Positions 6,703 through 14,791 of a stretch of 17,684 nucleotides of DNA are shown here, piece by piece. The translations under genes and the position numbers were made by a program. The DNA is from Anaerolineaceae bacterium (lineage in GTDB: Bacteria > Chloroflexota > Anaerolineae > Anaerolineales > Anaerolineaceae). The stretch is taken from positions 1 through 17,684 of the forward strand of contig JAIOTF010000412.1 in assembly GCA_021107195.1 (NCBI GenBank), written 5' to 3'. Every line of letters begins with the position of its first letter. Within the stretch, counting starts at the first letter, position 1. Below the pieces are notes generated by a model. The model worked only from the letters and a program-made list of their open reading frames with translations. It had not been told where the DNA came from and did not search any database.

Positions 6703-8562
6703 TTGGCACTTTTAGGATGGTTTTTACTAGGTGTACCGTTTTTAATGGGAATGAGCCTGATCGCAGTTGGATCCTATCTGCCAAAACCCTTGCACAGCTG
6801 GGCAGTTGTTGGAACCGCTGGGATAGTAATGTGTTGCCTGCTGATTTCATTTTCGTTTACTGGTAACCAAATCATCATTTCTCCAGAATGGTGGCCCAAC
6901 AGTGGGGTTCTATACCTCAAGTTCGATTTTTGGGGTATGGCACCCGCCTTCTGGACTACAGCCAGTGGTCTGATTTTTTACTTACTGAATCTCAAGGAGC
7001 GCCCATCTCGCACTTATGTGCATGATGGCCTTTTTCTGTTCGTCCTTACATCTGCAAATCTCGCTTTTCTGGCAGGCAATTTTCTTTTGCGCTATGCAGC
7101 ATTGGAATTTGCTGCCCTGGGGATCGCTGTTATCCAATTACTGGAAATGGGAAAGCAGAACAGCAAACGCCTTTATTTAGGATTGCGTTTAGGAGATGCC
7201 GGGTTACTCGTCGCGATAATTTTATTGAATACCACAGGAGCTCCACTAGAAATCTCAAAAGCCTTGTCCCTGGCAATGAGCTTGCCAGAAGTTACCCTGA
7301 CTTGGATCGCGGCTGGTTTTTTGCTGGCCGTGTGGGTCAAAATGGGCATATGGCCTCTGGTTTTCTGGCAAAACGCAGCCGCCGACAATCCTTCCCTGAT
7401 GAATAAAGCCTGGTTTCTGGCCACTGTCATGCCCAATCTGGGAATCTACCTGTTATACCGTACAGCTCCTTTGATTGCGCAATTCGAAACAGTACAGCGC
7501 CTGGTTTCCTTGACTTCCGCCGCCAGTGCAGTGATCGCCCTGCTGTTTGCATGGGGGACAAAGAATCTCAAAGACAGTGTATGGTGGCTCTTCGCTTATC
7601 AAGGATCAATAACCGTATTCGCCGCTGTTCATCGCCTGGATGCACTGGTGTGGGGCAGCATTTTGGTTGCCTGCTTACTCCGCTTCATTTTCTTCGGCAA
7701 TTGGACCCCGAGATTTCGCCTGGCAAACACTGAGCGATTGGCAAGTATCGCCGGGGGAGTGATCCTGGGAGGCTATAGTTTGATAACAATTTGGGCGATT
7801 CAACAACAAGGTGAGCGCAAGCTCGATTTCTGGGTAGCAGAAGCCAGTCTGGCCTTGCTGGTGTTATGGCTTGTCAACCAATGGGAAAAGGCTCCGAAAC
7901 AAGAAAAACAGGGGCTTATGGAATCACCAATCCATAGACACAAATGGCAGCGGTGGGGAATTCCTGTTGTTGCTCTGCTGCTTTTCGCAATCATGCCGCT
8001 GCTTTTTACGCCTCTCCACGCAAATGAATTGATTGCCGGGTCATCGTCCTTCACGAAACTCTCCCTGATTTCCTTCCCCATCATTTCGCCAGCCTTCTGG
8101 GGCTTATTGCTCAGTGTGTGGGTCATTAAAAAATTACGGTGGCTTGAAAAGATAGCAATTTTTTCGCTCACCAACCGGTATGCCTGGCGTGCGGGCGCAC
8201 AACTTAGTCCCAAAAAGATCTACAATGCCACAGAGATTTTCTTGTTCAAAGAAGGCGTGGACCAGGCAGCCCAAACGGTGTCCAAGATTTCCAGACAACT
8301 TTACGAGATTCTTGAACGGACAACCTTTGAAACAGGTTCGCAATACCTGGTAAAAGGGGCATTATCCTTCAGCACTCTGCTTTACAGGATTCTTGAACGG
8401 ACAACTTTTGAAGCGGGTTTGCAATACCTGGTAAAAGGGGCATTATCCTTCAGCACTCTGCTGCGCCGAATGCACACAGGCCGTTTAAGGGTCAATCTGT
8501 TGTGGGTCGCAGTGACGATGGTAGCCGTTCTGGTCATGATGCTGGCAAGAACAGGCGGATGA
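6703..8562 (+). CDS. Divergent NuoL-like antiporter subunit with duplicated C-terminal segment
   Basis: A 619-residue polytopic protein of the NuoL/M/N (proton-antiporter) superfamily. Pump landmarks are recognisable but eroded: E135 in RYAALEFAALG matches the TM5 Glu and K213 in WVKMGIWPLVFW matches the TM7 Lys. The usual LPDAH...P motif after TM7 is replaced by QNAAADNPSLMNKAW. The C-terminal part after about residue 480 is amphipathic and ends in a last transmembrane helix (about 597-615), as in the NuoL lateral-helix arm. Within it a 27-residue unit is tandemly duplicated (residues 533-559 and 560-586). The start is TTG at 6703, eight bases after the previous stop, with AAAGGG upstream; an ATG about 14 codons later is an alternative. 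It is longer than the two other antiporter-like subunits because of this arm. Confidence 0.75.
   Translation: MALLGWFLLGVPFLMGMSLIAVGSYLPKPLHSWAVVGTAGIVMCCLLISFSFTGNQIIISPEWWPNSGVLYLKFDFWGMAPAFWTTASGLIFYLLNLKERPSRTYVHDGLFLFVLTSANLAFLAGNFLLRYAALEFAALGIAVIQLLEMGKQNSKRLYLGLRLGDAGLLVAIILLNTTGAPLEISKALSLAMSLPEVTLTWIAAGFLLAVWVKMGIWPLVFWQNAAADNPSLMNKAWFLATVMPNLGIYLLYRTAPLIAQFETVQRLVSLTSAASAVIALLFAWGTKNLKDSVWWLFAYQGSITVFAAVHRLDALVWGSILVACLLRFIFFGNWTPRFRLANTERLASIAGGVILGGYSLITIWAIQQQGERKLDFWVAEASLALLVLWLVNQWEKAPKQEKQGLMESPIHRHKWQRWGIPVVALLLFAIMPLLFTPLHANELIAGSSSFTKLSLISFPIISPAFWGLLLSVWVIKKLRWLEKIAIFSLTNRYAWRAGAQLSPKKIYNATEIFLFKEGVDQAAQTVSKISRQLYEILERTTFETGSQYLVKGALSFSTLLYRILERTTFEAGLQYLVKGALSFSTLLRRMHTGRLRVNLLWVAVTMVAVLVMMLARTGG
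8299..8379 (+). repeat. Tandem repeat unit 1 (81 bp) in NuoL-like gene
   Basis: First copy of an exact-length, in-frame 81-bp duplication (27 codons), starting CTTTAC and followed directly by copy 2. The copies match at 75 of 81 positions by direct comparison; the last 39 bases are identical. Confidence 0.95.
8380..8460 (+). repeat. Tandem repeat unit 2 (81 bp) in NuoL-like gene
   Basis: Second copy of the in-frame duplication. It differs from copy 1 at six bases: two in codon 3, one each in codons 9 and 14, and two in codon 12. These change three residues (E to R, T to A, S to L). The frame is kept through to the final transmembrane helix. Confidence 0.95.
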
Positions 8563-8586
8563 TCAGCTACAACAAGGATGGTTCTG

Positions 8587-10056
8587 ATGAACTATGAAAC
8601 TGGACTTATATTAAGCATTATTCTACTCCCTTCAGTGATAGCTCTACTCCTGGTTATGATTAGGCGAATCATTGGTCCATACGCTGGTTGGATTGCCGGG
8701 ATCACCGCCGGGCTGAACTTGCTAGCAACCTTGGCACTTTTACCTCTATTACGTCAGGGGATTGAGCCGCATATCGCTCTCAATTGGCTGCCGCAAGCTG
8801 GCATCCAGTTCATCCTGCATTTAGACTGGCTTACTTTTCCATTCTTGTTCACCGAAGCATTGGTGACAGTATTTGCATTGATCTACGCACTTGGTTACCA
8901 CCATCCTGACGAGCGGACACCCTTTTTCTACGCTCTCTTGTTAATCTTCGGGGTAGGTATGGCTGGCACTACCCTGGCGGGCAGCGTTTTCCTGTTCTAT
9001 GTATTTTGGGAATTGATGTTAGTCGCTTCCTGTGTTTTGATTCTGGCGTGGGGCGAAGGGCCCAACAATGGAAGCGTCGCACTACAGTATTTCTTGTTCA
9101 CCCATCTGGGGTCGCTATTGGTACTCGTAGCACTGATTAATCTATACGATGCAGCCGGCAGTGACAGTTTTGTGGCCTTGCGATCCGGAATTTCGCTGGC
9201 ACCTGCAGCAGTTACAACGATTACGGCCTTATTTCTGATCGGCTTTGGCGTAAAAATGGCCGTTTTCCCCTTGCATATCTGGCTGCCTGATGCACACAGT
9301 GTCGCCCCCATGCCAGTGACGATCATGCTGGCTGCAGCCATGTTGAGCATGGGCGTCTATGGCATATTACGTTTTCCAATGAGCATCTTTTCGCCATCGC
9401 AGATAGCCATGTTCGCTTTGCCAATGATGGTGGCCGGGTTGGTATCGCAGGTATATGGCGCTTTAATGGCCATCGCAGAACAAGATATTAAACGGATCAT
9501 CGCCTATTCCAGCGTCAGTCAGATGGGGTACATTCTTTTTGGTCTGGGGACCCTGACGTATGAAGGCATCGCCGGTGCCACGTTGCATGTGATTTACCAT
9601 GGCGTGGTAAAGGCCTTGTTATTCATGTGTATGGGACTTGTAATTCGCGCCACAAACAAACGACAAATTTCTGAATTGGGCGGCTTGATGAATAAGATAC
9701 CACTGACCGCAGCGTGTTGTGCGGTGGGGGTACTGGCAATTGCCGGAGTACCCATGCTGGCAATCTTCAACAGCGAATGGATGATCTATTCAGGCGGTTT
9801 TCATACAACTTATCCAGGACTGGCAGTGGCCATGGTGTTGGGATCTCTATTAACTGTTGCCTATGCTCTGCGATTGTTCATGGAAATCTTTTGGGGAGAT
9901 TACACTTCAGACGGAAATTTGATCCCTGTTTCGGCCGCCATGCGACTGCCAACGGTGGTATTGGCAGGGTTAACCTTACTCGCCGGATTATTCCCCTCCC
10001 CTGTTTTTGCATGGATTGATCAAGAATTGACCCTGATATTGGGAGGATTGTGGTGA
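8587..10056 (+). CDS. NuoM/MrpD-like antiporter subunit
   Basis: A 489-residue protein with about 14 transmembrane helices and the full motif set of an ion-pumping NuoM-type subunit. E142 lies in FYVFWELMLVAS (TM5). K223 in FGVKMAVFPLHIWLPDAH (TM7) is followed by SVAPMPVT. The central EQDIKRIIAYSSVSQMGY segment and a further Lys in HGVVKALLF (TM12 region) are present. AAGGA at 8574-8578 is eight bases before the ATG at 8587, so I prefer it over the in-frame ATG at 8578. Its stop overlaps the next gene (GTGA). Motifs are more canonical than in the preceding NuoL-like protein, so this one is probably a working ion channel. Confidence 0.88.
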   Translation: MNYETGLILSIILLPSVIALLLVMIRRIIGPYAGWIAGITAGLNLLATLALLPLLRQGIEPHIALNWLPQAGIQFILHLDWLTFPFLFTEALVTVFALIYALGYHHPDERTPFFYALLLIFGVGMAGTTLAGSVFLFYVFWELMLVASCVLILAWGEGPNNGSVALQYFLFTHLGSLLVLVALINLYDAAGSDSFVALRSGISLAPAAVTTITALFLIGFGVKMAVFPLHIWLPDAHSVAPMPVTIMLAAAMLSMGVYGILRFPMSIFSPSQIAMFALPMMVAGLVSQVYGALMAIAEQDIKRIIAYSSVSQMGYILFGLGTLTYEGIAGATLHVIYHGVVKALLFMCMGLVIRATNKRQISELGGLMNKIPLTAACCAVGVLAIAGVPMLAIFNSEWMIYSGGFHTTYPGLAVAMVLGSLLTVAYALRLFMEIFWGDYTSDGNLIPVSAAMRLPTVVLAGLTLLAGLFPSPVFAWIDQELTLILGGLW

Positions 10057-11522
10057 ACACAGCCTTCAATTCCATTCTGATACTGGCGTGTGGCGCGCTG
10101 GCAATCTATTTACTGGCACGATTGTTTTCTGCCCGGAATGAGCTGTTGGCTTGTTGTACAGTGCTCGTCTTTTTCTTGGCCGGCTTGGTTTTGTTTTCCA
10201 AATTGAATTTGAACAGCAAATTCTGGCTGGAAATACCTTCTTCCGGTGAATTTATGGTCAGCGGGGAGCAGGAATGGCCAGGCGAATCGGCTTCACGCTT
10301 GATCGCTGGAACTGCGATTGCATTAGGTTTCCTGGTCAGTCTCTACTCATCCCGCTATCTGGAGCAAGACCAGCGTTACAAGACGTATTATCCTTTGCTG
10401 CTGCTAACCGTGGCAGGGCTGGTAGGCATGGTATACACTACAGATTTGTTCTTGCTGTATCTATTCATAGAATGGATGAGTGTTTGTGCCTATGTGCTGG
10501 TCGCTTTTCGCCGCCAGACAAATACGGCAACCGAAGCCGGTTTTAAATATCTCATCATGGGAAGCGTAGGCACAATCCTTTTTCTGTTAGGTTTGGCCTG
10601 GATATTTCGTGTGACAGGACAAATTAAGATGCCCTTGCAAGCGGCCGAAACAAGTGCCTGGGCAAGCGCTGGCCTTGTGTGTATTCTGACCGGATTAGGG
10701 ATCAAAAGCGCCTTTGTCCCGCTCCACACCTGGCTGCCGGATGCACATAGCCGCGCGCCCAGCAGCATCAGCGCCTTGTTATCAGGCATCATTATTCAAA
10801 GCTGCTTCTTTGTGTGGCTGCGGGTCGGGCTGGGGCTTGGCGTCTCAAAACAAGTACTGGGCGCTGTGTTGATCTGGCTGTCTATCGCCAACATGATTGT
10901 AGGAAATTTTATGGCCCTGGTGCAAATCCATGTCAAGCGATTGCTTGCTTTTTCTTCCATTGCTCAAATGGGGTACATTCTTTTCAGCTTCGGAATTGGA
11001 TTATATTTTGATTTTCCGCAAGCCATCCTGGCAGGTTTCCTCTATCTGGTGATCCACGCCGCGCTTAAGTCTTTGGCCTTCCTGTCGAAGGGCATCTGCC
11101 ATTTTTACTACCAGACCACTTTGATTGAAGACATGCGGGGAATTGCCAAACATTTACCGTTAGCTGCTCTAACCCTAAGCCTATCGCTGGCCGGACTGGC
11201 AGGACTTCCTCCCCTGATTGGCTTTTCAGGCAAATGGTTCATATTAACCTCGGCTTTGAGCACACTACAGCCTCTGGCCCTGGTTGGAACCGGTGTATTT
11301 CTTTTAACCAATTTGATTTCATTGGGATATTACTTGCCGCTGATCGCACAATTATATGCAAGCCAGCCTCATCGAAATGAAGCAGCCCCAACGCTACGAA
11401 TATCACCCTGGATGGCAATACCGGTGATTGCTCTGAGTGGGTTGATACTTGCTGCCAGCATATATCCCGCTCCCTGGGTCAAATGGCTTTCACCAATAAT
11501 CTTCATCAGCGAAGGAGGGTGA
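10053..11522 (+). CDS. NuoN/MrpD-like antiporter subunit
   Basis: The third antiporter-like subunit, 489 residues and about 14 transmembrane helices. Key residues are kept: E140 in YLFIEWMSVCAYVL (TM5), K218 in GLGIKSAFVPLHTWLPDAH (TM7) and the following SRAPSSISALLSG. The central VHVKRLLAFSSIAQMGY-type segment (QIHVKRLLAFSS) and a Lys in HAALKSLAF (TM12) are also present. It starts with GTG (10053, GTGA overlap with the previous stop); another GTG one codon earlier is possible. GGAGG at 10042-10046 gives normal spacing to 10053. The motifs are as close to MrpD/NuoM as to NuoN, so which complex I subunit it represents needs a tree. Confidence 0.87.
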   Translation: MNTAFNSILILACGALAIYLLARLFSARNELLACCTVLVFFLAGLVLFSKLNLNSKFWLEIPSSGEFMVSGEQEWPGESASRLIAGTAIALGFLVSLYSSRYLEQDQRYKTYYPLLLLTVAGLVGMVYTTDLFLLYLFIEWMSVCAYVLVAFRRQTNTATEAGFKYLIMGSVGTILFLLGLAWIFRVTGQIKMPLQAAETSAWASAGLVCILTGLGIKSAFVPLHTWLPDAHSRAPSSISALLSGIIIQSCFFVWLRVGLGLGVSKQVLGAVLIWLSIANMIVGNFMALVQIHVKRLLAFSSIAQMGYILFSFGIGLYFDFPQAILAGFLYLVIHAALKSLAFLSKGICHFYYQTTLIEDMRGIAKHLPLAALTLSLSLAGLAGLPPLIGFSGKWFILTSALSTLQPLALVGTGVFLLTNLISLGYYLPLIAQLYASQPHRNEAAPTLRISPWMAIPVIALSGLILAASIYPAPWVKWLSPIIFISEGG

Positions 11523-11527
11523 GAACG

Positions 11528-11860
11528 ATGGAAAATTTATTGATGCATCCAATGGTAACCTTTCTCTTATTCTTCGCAATTGCCTTCACAATTTATTTTC
11601 TCGCTGGCCGGTTCAAAGAGACGGGGGAATATCACCCGACCCGTCATAAAACATATACAGGTGGAGAAGAAATCGCTCCTCCTGAAGGAAAAATGCAATA
11701 CCAGTCGTTTTACTGGTTGGCCTTATTATTCGGTATTTTGCACATGGCCGCCCTGGTCATCTCCACCCTGCCGTTAGAAAGCATACCATTCCGTCTGGCT
11801 CTACTGTACCTATTGGGCGCTGGTGCTAGCGTTTTCGTTCTCAGTGAAGAGGAACATTAA
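11528..11860 (+). CDS. NuoA-like small membrane subunit in the MbhI position
   Basis: A 110-residue protein with three predicted transmembrane helices (about 9-26, 62-80 and 86-104) and a polar loop between the first two. Size, topology and the loop-to-helix join (YTGGEEIAPPE, then YQSFYWLALLFGIL) recall NuoA, whose loop reads YECG...FYL.A.LFILFDVE. The loop Cys of NuoA and the acidic DVE of TM2 are both absent (LHMAA instead). It sits between the antiporter subunits and the NuoB-like gene, where MBH operons carry mbhI. AGGAGG at 11513-11518 supports this ATG. I place it as NuoA-like with moderate confidence. Confidence 0.55.
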   Translation: MENLLMHPMVTFLLFFAIAFTIYFLAGRFKETGEYHPTRHKTYTGGEEIAPPEGKMQYQSFYWLALLFGILHMAALVISTLPLESIPFRLALLYLLGAGASVFVLSEEEH

Positions 11861-12295
11861 ATGACCAGTACGCTCATACAAAAAGTTTTTCGATGGGCAA
11901 GGCGTAAATCCCTCTGGGTGTTGCACTACAACAGCGGGGGCTGCAATGGATGTGATATCGAGTTTTTGGACTTGCTCACCCCGCGCTACGATGTAGAACG
12001 CCTCGGCATCCGACAAGAAAGCGTGCCGCGCCACGCGGATATTCTGCTGTGCACTGGTCCGGTCACGCGGCAATCCCGCGATCGGGTGCTCCAGATCTTT
12101 ACTCAGATACCTGAACCCAAATGGGTGGTTGTCGTTGGCAGTTGCGGATGTTCGGGTGGAGTATTCCAGGGGAGCGATTATGTCCTGGGGGGCGTTGACC
12201 AGGTCATTCCGGTAGATCTCTATATTCCAGGTTGTCCCTGCCGGCCAGAGATCATTATTGAAGGTTTAATTAAGTTGCTGGAGAAGATTGAATGA
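11861..12295 (+). CDS. [NiFe] hydrogenase small subunit, NuoB/MbhJ-like
   Basis: A 144-residue electron-transfer subunit holding the single [4Fe-4S] cluster nearest the active site. Ligands are C28 and C31 in GGCNGCDIE, C95 in GSCGCSGG and C125 in PGCPCRPE. The CNGCDIE spacing is the group 4 hydrogenase form; complex I NuoB proteins have adjacent cysteines at this point. An extra Cys (C97) and C127 flank the ligands. It begins directly after the previous stop, with GAGG at 11849-11852, and overlaps the next gene as ATGA. Partners are the NuoD-like large subunit and the NuoI-like ferredoxin subunit. Confidence 0.92.
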   Translation: MTSTLIQKVFRWARRKSLWVLHYNSGGCNGCDIEFLDLLTPRYDVERLGIRQESVPRHADILLCTGPVTRQSRDRVLQIFTQIPEPKWVVVVGSCGCSGGVFQGSDYVLGGVDQVIPVDLYIPGCPCRPEIIIEGLIKLLEKIE

Positions 12296-12750
12296 ATGAG
12301 ATTGAACTCATCATCACACAAATGAAATCCCTTTTTCTACATCAAATCCTGGAAGTTCGCTTCCTCCCCCTGCATGAAACCGTGGTCAGGATCAAACCTA
12401 CAACCCTGCGCAATCTGGTAGCCTGGCTTTTGGAACATTCGGGTTTTCACCACCTTTCGACCATCACAGGCCTTGATAACGGTCAGCAAATAGAGCTTTT
12501 CTATCATTTTTGGAATGGCCAAGGGTTAAGCCTCCATACTGAATTGTCTTACGAATTCCCCTTCATGGATACGATCACGGATCTAATTCCCGGCGCATCT
12601 TTTTATGAGCGCGAAGTTTTTGAAATGTTGGGTGTTCGGTTCTCCGATTCCCAACAAAATCAGCCTCTTTTGCTGCCAGATGATTGGGACGGACAACACT
12701 TCCCTTTGCGTGCAAAAGAAAAAGAAACCAAAAAACAGGGGGAACAATGA
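12292..12750 (+). CDS. NuoC/MbhK-like 30-kDa subunit
   Basis: A 152-residue peripheral-arm subunit without cofactors that packs against the large and small subunits. The complex I 30-kDa signature is visible: ASFYEREVFEMLGVRF (about 102-117), then LLLPDDW (about 126-132). The N-terminal 100 residues hold the usual alpha/beta part, with HHLSTITGLDNG matching the typical L..I.. .D. segment. The sequence after LLLPDDW is short and lysine-rich. It overlaps both neighbours by four bases (ATGA at each end), so it is made as part of a tightly coupled set. In some hydrogenases (HycE) this domain is fused to the large subunit; here it is separate as in MBH. Confidence 0.88.
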   Translation: MNEIELIITQMKSLFLHQILEVRFLPLHETVVRIKPTTLRNLVAWLLEHSGFHHLSTITGLDNGQQIELFYHFWNGQGLSLHTELSYEFPFMDTITDLIPGASFYEREVFEMLGVRFSDSQQNQPLLLPDDWDGQHFPLRAKEKETKKQGEQ

Positions 12751-13829
12751 GCCGGTTTACTGTCCCTATTGGACCACAGCATCCCCTGTTGAAAGAGCCT
12801 CTTTCATTTCAGTTAACCCTGGAAGGTGAAGAAGTCGTTGATAGCGTCATTCGCTTGGGATACGTACACCGCGGCATCGAACGGCTCAGTGAAAAGCGCA
12901 CTTACATCCAAAATGTGCATCTTGTGGAACGGGTTTGCGGTATTTGTTCCCATGTCCACACGACAACATACTGCATGGGGGTGGAATCGCTGGCAGGGGT
13001 CACAGTGCCAGTACGCGGATTGTATCTGCGCACCTTCTTTTGCGAACTGGAACGCATCCACAGCCACCTGCTTTGGCTGGGTGTGCTAGCAAAAAATTTA
13101 GGTTTTGATACAGTCTTCATGTACGCATGGCGCGATCGCGAGATCGTGCTGGATATCATGGAAGAACTTTCAGGGGGACGCGTATCGCACGCCGCCAATG
13201 TGATCGGGGGCGTACGGGTAGATATCAATGACTCGCAGCGAAAAACAATGACCGTTAGCTTGAAAAGCCTCTCTCAAAAGATCACAGATTTGCGCAACAT
13301 CGTCGAACACGAAACCAATTTTCACGCACGCACGCGTGACATCGGCACGCTGACAGCAGAACAAATCCGCCAATATTGTATTGTCGGCCCGATCGCGCGA
13401 GCCTCTAACGTGGATGTAGACATGCGTCGAGATGTTCCATACAATCTCTATGAAAAATTTGATTTTTCCGTGATCACGCGCAGCGAAGGGGATGTTTGGG
13501 CACGCACGACTCTGCGCATCCAGGAAGCCCAGGAAAGCATCAAAATTTGCTTGCAAATCCTTGACTCCTTACCTCCTGGCGCAGTAGCGGTTCGAGCCAA
13601 AAGACGTGTGCCTCCCGGTGAAGTGATCTGCCGCTCTGAAGCACCCCGCGGTGAACTTCTCTATTACATTCAAAGCGATGGCAGTGATCGTCCTGCCCGC
13701 ATAAAGATCCGTACGCCAACCCTGCCGTCTCTGGCGATCTTGCCTGACCTACTGCGAGGGATCAACATGGCAGATGTATCAGCGGTAGTCTCTGGAGTAG
13801 ACCTGTGCATTGCCTGTGTAGACCGGTAA
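12747..13829 (+). CDS. [NiFe] hydrogenase large (catalytic) subunit, NuoD/MbhL-like, group 4
   Basis: The 360-residue catalytic subunit, predicted to reduce protons or oxidise H2 at a Ni-Fe centre. The N-terminal motif ERVCGICSHVH (C64, C67) and the C-terminal motif DLCIACVDR (C354, C357) supply all four thiolate ligands. This separates it from complex I NuoD, which lacks them. The protein ends at the Arg of the second motif, with no residues left for a maturation protease to remove. The N-terminus (IGPQHP, then GYVHRGIER) is typical of the family. The frame is open upstream to 12684, but that part lies inside the NuoC-like gene; the ATG at 12747 overlaps its stop as ATGA. I assign group 4, MBH-like; the exact subgroup (for example 4d or 4g) needs a tree. 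Confidence 0.92.
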   Translation: MSRFTVPIGPQHPLLKEPLSFQLTLEGEEVVDSVIRLGYVHRGIERLSEKRTYIQNVHLVERVCGICSHVHTTTYCMGVESLAGVTVPVRGLYLRTFFCELERIHSHLLWLGVLAKNLGFDTVFMYAWRDREIVLDIMEELSGGRVSHAANVIGGVRVDINDSQRKTMTVSLKSLSQKITDLRNIVEHETNFHARTRDIGTLTAEQIRQYCIVGPIARASNVDVDMRRDVPYNLYEKFDFSVITRSEGDVWARTTLRIQEAQESIKICLQILDSLPPGAVAVRAKRRVPPGEVICRSEAPRGELLYYIQSDGSDRPARIKIRTPTLPSLAILPDLLRGINMADVSAVVSGVDLCIACVDR

Positions 13830-13848
13830 ACATAAATAATCGGAAGAA

Positions 13849-14790
13849 ATGATGCAATGGATAAACATGTCTTTTAAAGTATTGGTCTTCCCAGGCTTTG
13901 GATTCCTCTTCTGTCTGGCTATGCTGGCTGAGTGGATCGACCGCCGAATGATCGCACGTTTTCAAGGGCGCGTTGGACCTCCTGTGTTCCAGCCACTAGC
14001 GGATTTCATCAAGCTTCTGGGCAAAGAGGACCTACTTCCCACCGGGGTAAACGAAAAACTAATGGCTGCTCTACCGCTAATATCACTTGCGGCCTGCCTA
14101 ACGGCAGGAATGTACATCCCTGTTGCCGGAGTTTCTGTCAACAATTTTGAAGGTGACCTGATCGTCGTTCTATTCTTGCTCTCCTTGCCATCATTGCTAT
14201 ACTTTCTCGCCGGATGGTCCTCAATAGGCATTTACAGCATTTTGGGTGGAAATCGGGCTTTACTGCAATTTTTCTCTTATGAAGTCCCCTTTTTACTTGC
14301 TCTCAGTGGTCCAGCAATTTTGAACAGTTCCTGGAATATTACAGATATCATGGTGAATCAGTCCACGTCGATATGGGCGATTTTCGTTCTACCTGTGGGA
14401 TTCATGCTGGCATTTTTCGGCTTGATTGGCAAGCTGAAGCGCGATCCGCTCGATATTCCTAAAGCGCAGTCTGAAATAGTTGCTGGCCCGTTGACAGAGT
14501 TCAGCGGCCGCAAGCTGGCTATCTGGCATCTTGCCAACCAAATCCAAACTGTCGTAGGGATTTTCCTTCTGGTAGACACCTATTTTGGCGGCGGCGTAAT
14601 TGAAAGCAGGCTGGCAACGTTTTTGTTATTCTCATTTTTAGCCTTGCTGATTCTGGTCAGTCTCTCAGTAATGAGTGCAATGTATGCCCGGCTCCGCATT
14701 GACCAGCTTGCTCGCCTCGGATGGAAAAGATTGATACCCTTATCATTATTACAGATTGCCTTTATTGTCTGGATGGGAAAAGGATTTTAA
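13849..14790 (+). CDS. NuoH/MbhM-like membrane anchor subunit
   Basis: A 313-residue protein with about eight transmembrane helices that links the catalytic arm to the membrane arm and forms the entry to the ion path. The family signature ARFQGRVGPPVFQPLADFIK (about 36-55), followed by LLGKED, is clear. The second conserved region, DPLDIPKAQSEIVAGPLTE (about 202-220), keeps the acidic residues of the connecting loop. The distribution of this signature is closer to hydrogenase (EchB/MbhM) than to quinone-binding NuoH. The start is ATG at 13849 or the next codon at 13852; GGAAG at 13842-13846 fits the second slightly better. A 19-base gap separates it from the large subunit. Confidence 0.9.
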   Translation: MMQWINMSFKVLVFPGFGFLFCLAMLAEWIDRRMIARFQGRVGPPVFQPLADFIKLLGKEDLLPTGVNEKLMAALPLISLAACLTAGMYIPVAGVSVNNFEGDLIVVLFLLSLPSLLYFLAGWSSIGIYSILGGNRALLQFFSYEVPFLLALSGPAILNSSWNITDIMVNQSTSIWAIFVLPVGFMLAFFGLIGKLKRDPLDIPKAQSEIVAGPLTEFSGRKLAIWHLANQIQTVVGIFLLVDTYFGGGVIESRLATFLLFSFLALLILVSLSVMSAMYARLRIDQLARLGWKRLIPLSLLQIAFIVWMGKGF

Positions 14791-14791
14791 A

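Noticed and set aside
8299..8460. The two 81-bp units as a CRISPR or minisatellite array.
   Set aside because: Only two directly adjacent, in-frame coding units with no spacers.
12684..12746. A 21-residue N-terminal extension of the large subunit.
   Set aside because: It lies inside the NuoC-like gene, is lysine-rich without family similarity, and the ATG at 12747 has the same ATGA overlap as its neighbours.
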